In this document: positions 43,496 through 44,086 of the stretch, piece after piece | How positions within the stretch are numbered: the stretch's first letter is position 1 | Layout of the letters: each line of letters starts with the position of its first letter | From: Bacteroidota bacterium | Lineage (GTDB): Bacteria > Bacteroidota > Bacteroidia > 2-12-FULL-35-15 | Assembly: GCA_947449315.1 (NCBI GenBank) | Contig: CANFRC010000015.1 | Location: forward strand, 1 to 44,086 | Length of the DNA stretch: 44,086 nucleotides | Direction of reading: 5' to 3' | The notes under the pieces: generated by a model | The model's input: the letters and a program-made list of their open reading frames with translations, nothing else | What the model was told of the DNA's origin: nothing | Databases searched by the model: none | Translations under genes and position numbers: made by a program

Positions 43496-43876
43496 TTAAT
43501 GGTATTTTGAATTCACATGGTGTTGTTCCATGATGTAGTTATTTATTCCTAAAGAAAAAACTGGAATATCTCTGCTTGGTTCAAAGCTTTCAGGGTATTC
43601 CGATAAAACAAGTGGATGTACACTCGTGTTAATTTCTGTTGCAGAAAACAACTGAACAGTAACACCTGTATTGAAAACGATTGTATTTCTTGAATTTCTC
43701 AATCGATGATATCTCATATTTGAATTATTTAATGCATCGATATAGGGCTGAACATCAGACACACTTCCATTGTCTGTGATCATATATGTTTGTCCTTTGA
43801 TCTCTTGAGCTTTTATTGAAAAGCTGAATATTATTCCGACAATTAAAAGCGAAATTTTATTTGTTCTAGATTTCAT
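43496..43876 (-). CDS. Small secreted protein of unknown function
   Basis: A 126-residue protein with a signal peptide (about 1-23, ending SIKAQ) and a mature part of ~100 residues with no cysteine and no domain I recognise (segments QTYMITDNGSVSDVQPYIDA and SRNTIVFNTGVTVQLFSATE). The gene stops 26 nt before the giant type B protein begins, on the same strand, so the two are probably one transcript. It is too small to be a PorP/SprF barrel. It may assist or accompany the giant protein, but that is inference from position only. Confidence 0.72.
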   Translation of the reverse strand: MKSRTNKISLLIVGIIFSFSIKAQEIKGQTYMITDNGSVSDVQPYIDALNNSNMRYHRLRNSRNTIVFNTGVTVQLFSATEINTSVHPLVLSEYPESFEPSRDIPVFSLGINNYIMEQHHVNSKYH

Positions 43877-44015
43877 GTGTATTAATGTATTAAGAATTCA
43901 AATTTCTACAAAGTAACAAAAAAAATAAAGCAAATACCATTTGTTATTTTCTTAAATCAGCTTTCTAGGTTATAGCGTAGACATCAAAAATGTTATTTTA
44001 GTTGCATGCATAAAC

Positions 44016-44046
44016 AAAAAAAGGAACGTATAAGGTTCCTTTTTTT
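44016..44046 (-). terminator. Intrinsic terminator at the right edge
   Basis: A 12-bp inverted repeat (44016-44027 with 44035-44046; AAAGGAAC/GTTCCTTT) with A7 and T7 tracts. It lies 18 nt after the stop of the minus-strand gene that enters from the right edge, and upstream of the small secreted protein gene. Confidence 0.8.
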
Positions 44047-44064
44047 AGTGTTTCTTTCGGTGTT

Positions 44065-44086
44065 TTATTTTGCGATAGTCACCGTA
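44065..44086 (-). CDS. C-terminal end of a gene entering from the right edge, probably T9SS type B
   Basis: On the minus strand the last 22 bases read T-V-T-I-A-K followed by TAA at 44065-44067. This is nearly the same ending as the giant protein of this window (GTVTIVK) and fits a type B sorting domain. A terminator follows at the right distance. Only six residues are visible, so the identification rests on this ending and on context. Confidence 0.5.

Overview
The window comes from a Bacteroidota chromosome, most likely a Flavobacteriales-like lineage outside the classical Flavobacteriaceae. The evidence is: AT-rich DNA; promoter elements of the TAnnTTTG type instead of a standard -10 box; secreted proteins with type IX secretion (T9SS) C-terminal signals of both type A and type B; a PorP/SprF protein; TonB-dependent receptors with a carboxypeptidase-regulatory-like N-terminal domain; and Bacteroidota-typical gene neighbourhoods (rsfS-ftsH-LUD-cdsA, and pyrE/NUDIX next to coaD-rsmD-DUF3822-RecD-like helicase). 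A lone mqnA suggests menaquinone is made by the futalosine route, which fits non-Flavobacteriaceae members of the phylum. No tRNA, rRNA, insertion sequence, CRISPR array or prophage gene was recognised.

Layout. 1-2.1 kb: the 3' end of a large T9SS type B adhesin-like gene followed by its PorP/SprF partner. 2.2-4.3 kb: an outer-membrane barrel protein, a haem-binding-domain protein and TspO. 4.4-7.2 kb: an Fe-S assembly operon (Mrp/ApbC, NifU C-terminal-domain protein) ending in an SGNH-like lipoprotein whose catalytic serine position is occupied by Asp. 7.3-9.6 kb (minus): CTP synthase followed by a small T9SS type A secreted protein. 9.8-14.6 kb (minus): two TonB-dependent receptors. 14.8-17.3 kb: mqnA and a PorE-like TPR/PD40/CRD protein that lacks the OmpA domain. 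17.4-23.5 kb (minus): a tiny Cys-rich lipoprotein, glutamate dehydrogenase, then cdsA, LUD protein, ftsH and rsfS. 23.5-31 kb: birA, SRPBCC protein, pyrE, NUDIX, a TlpA-like thioredoxin, coaD, rsmD, DUF3822 and a RecD-like helicase, arranged as divergent and tightly convergent pairs. 31-37.6 kb (minus): a small secreted protein resembling the last domain of GldM, mscL, NADP isocitrate dehydrogenase, an M16 peptidase and L-2-hydroxyglutarate oxidase. 37.8-38.8 kb: pdhB. 38.9-43.9 kb (minus): a 1528-residue modular PKD/SprB-like T9SS type B protein preceded by a small unknown secreted protein. At the right edge a minus-strand frame ends in residues typical of another type B signal.

Most of the window is housekeeping (nucleotides, cofactors, translation, membrane quality control, central carbon metabolism) embedded between T9SS cargo. 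The points most worth a second look are the histone-H1-like tail on RsfS, the orphan GldM-C-like protein, the PorE-like protein without a peptidoglycan anchor, the SGNH protein with a changed nucleophile, the near-identical 270-bp tandem repeats in the giant surface protein, and several genes whose start codons sit only 4-7 nt after a TAnnTTTG element, suggesting very short or absent leaders. I found no single multi-gene system that is clearly new.
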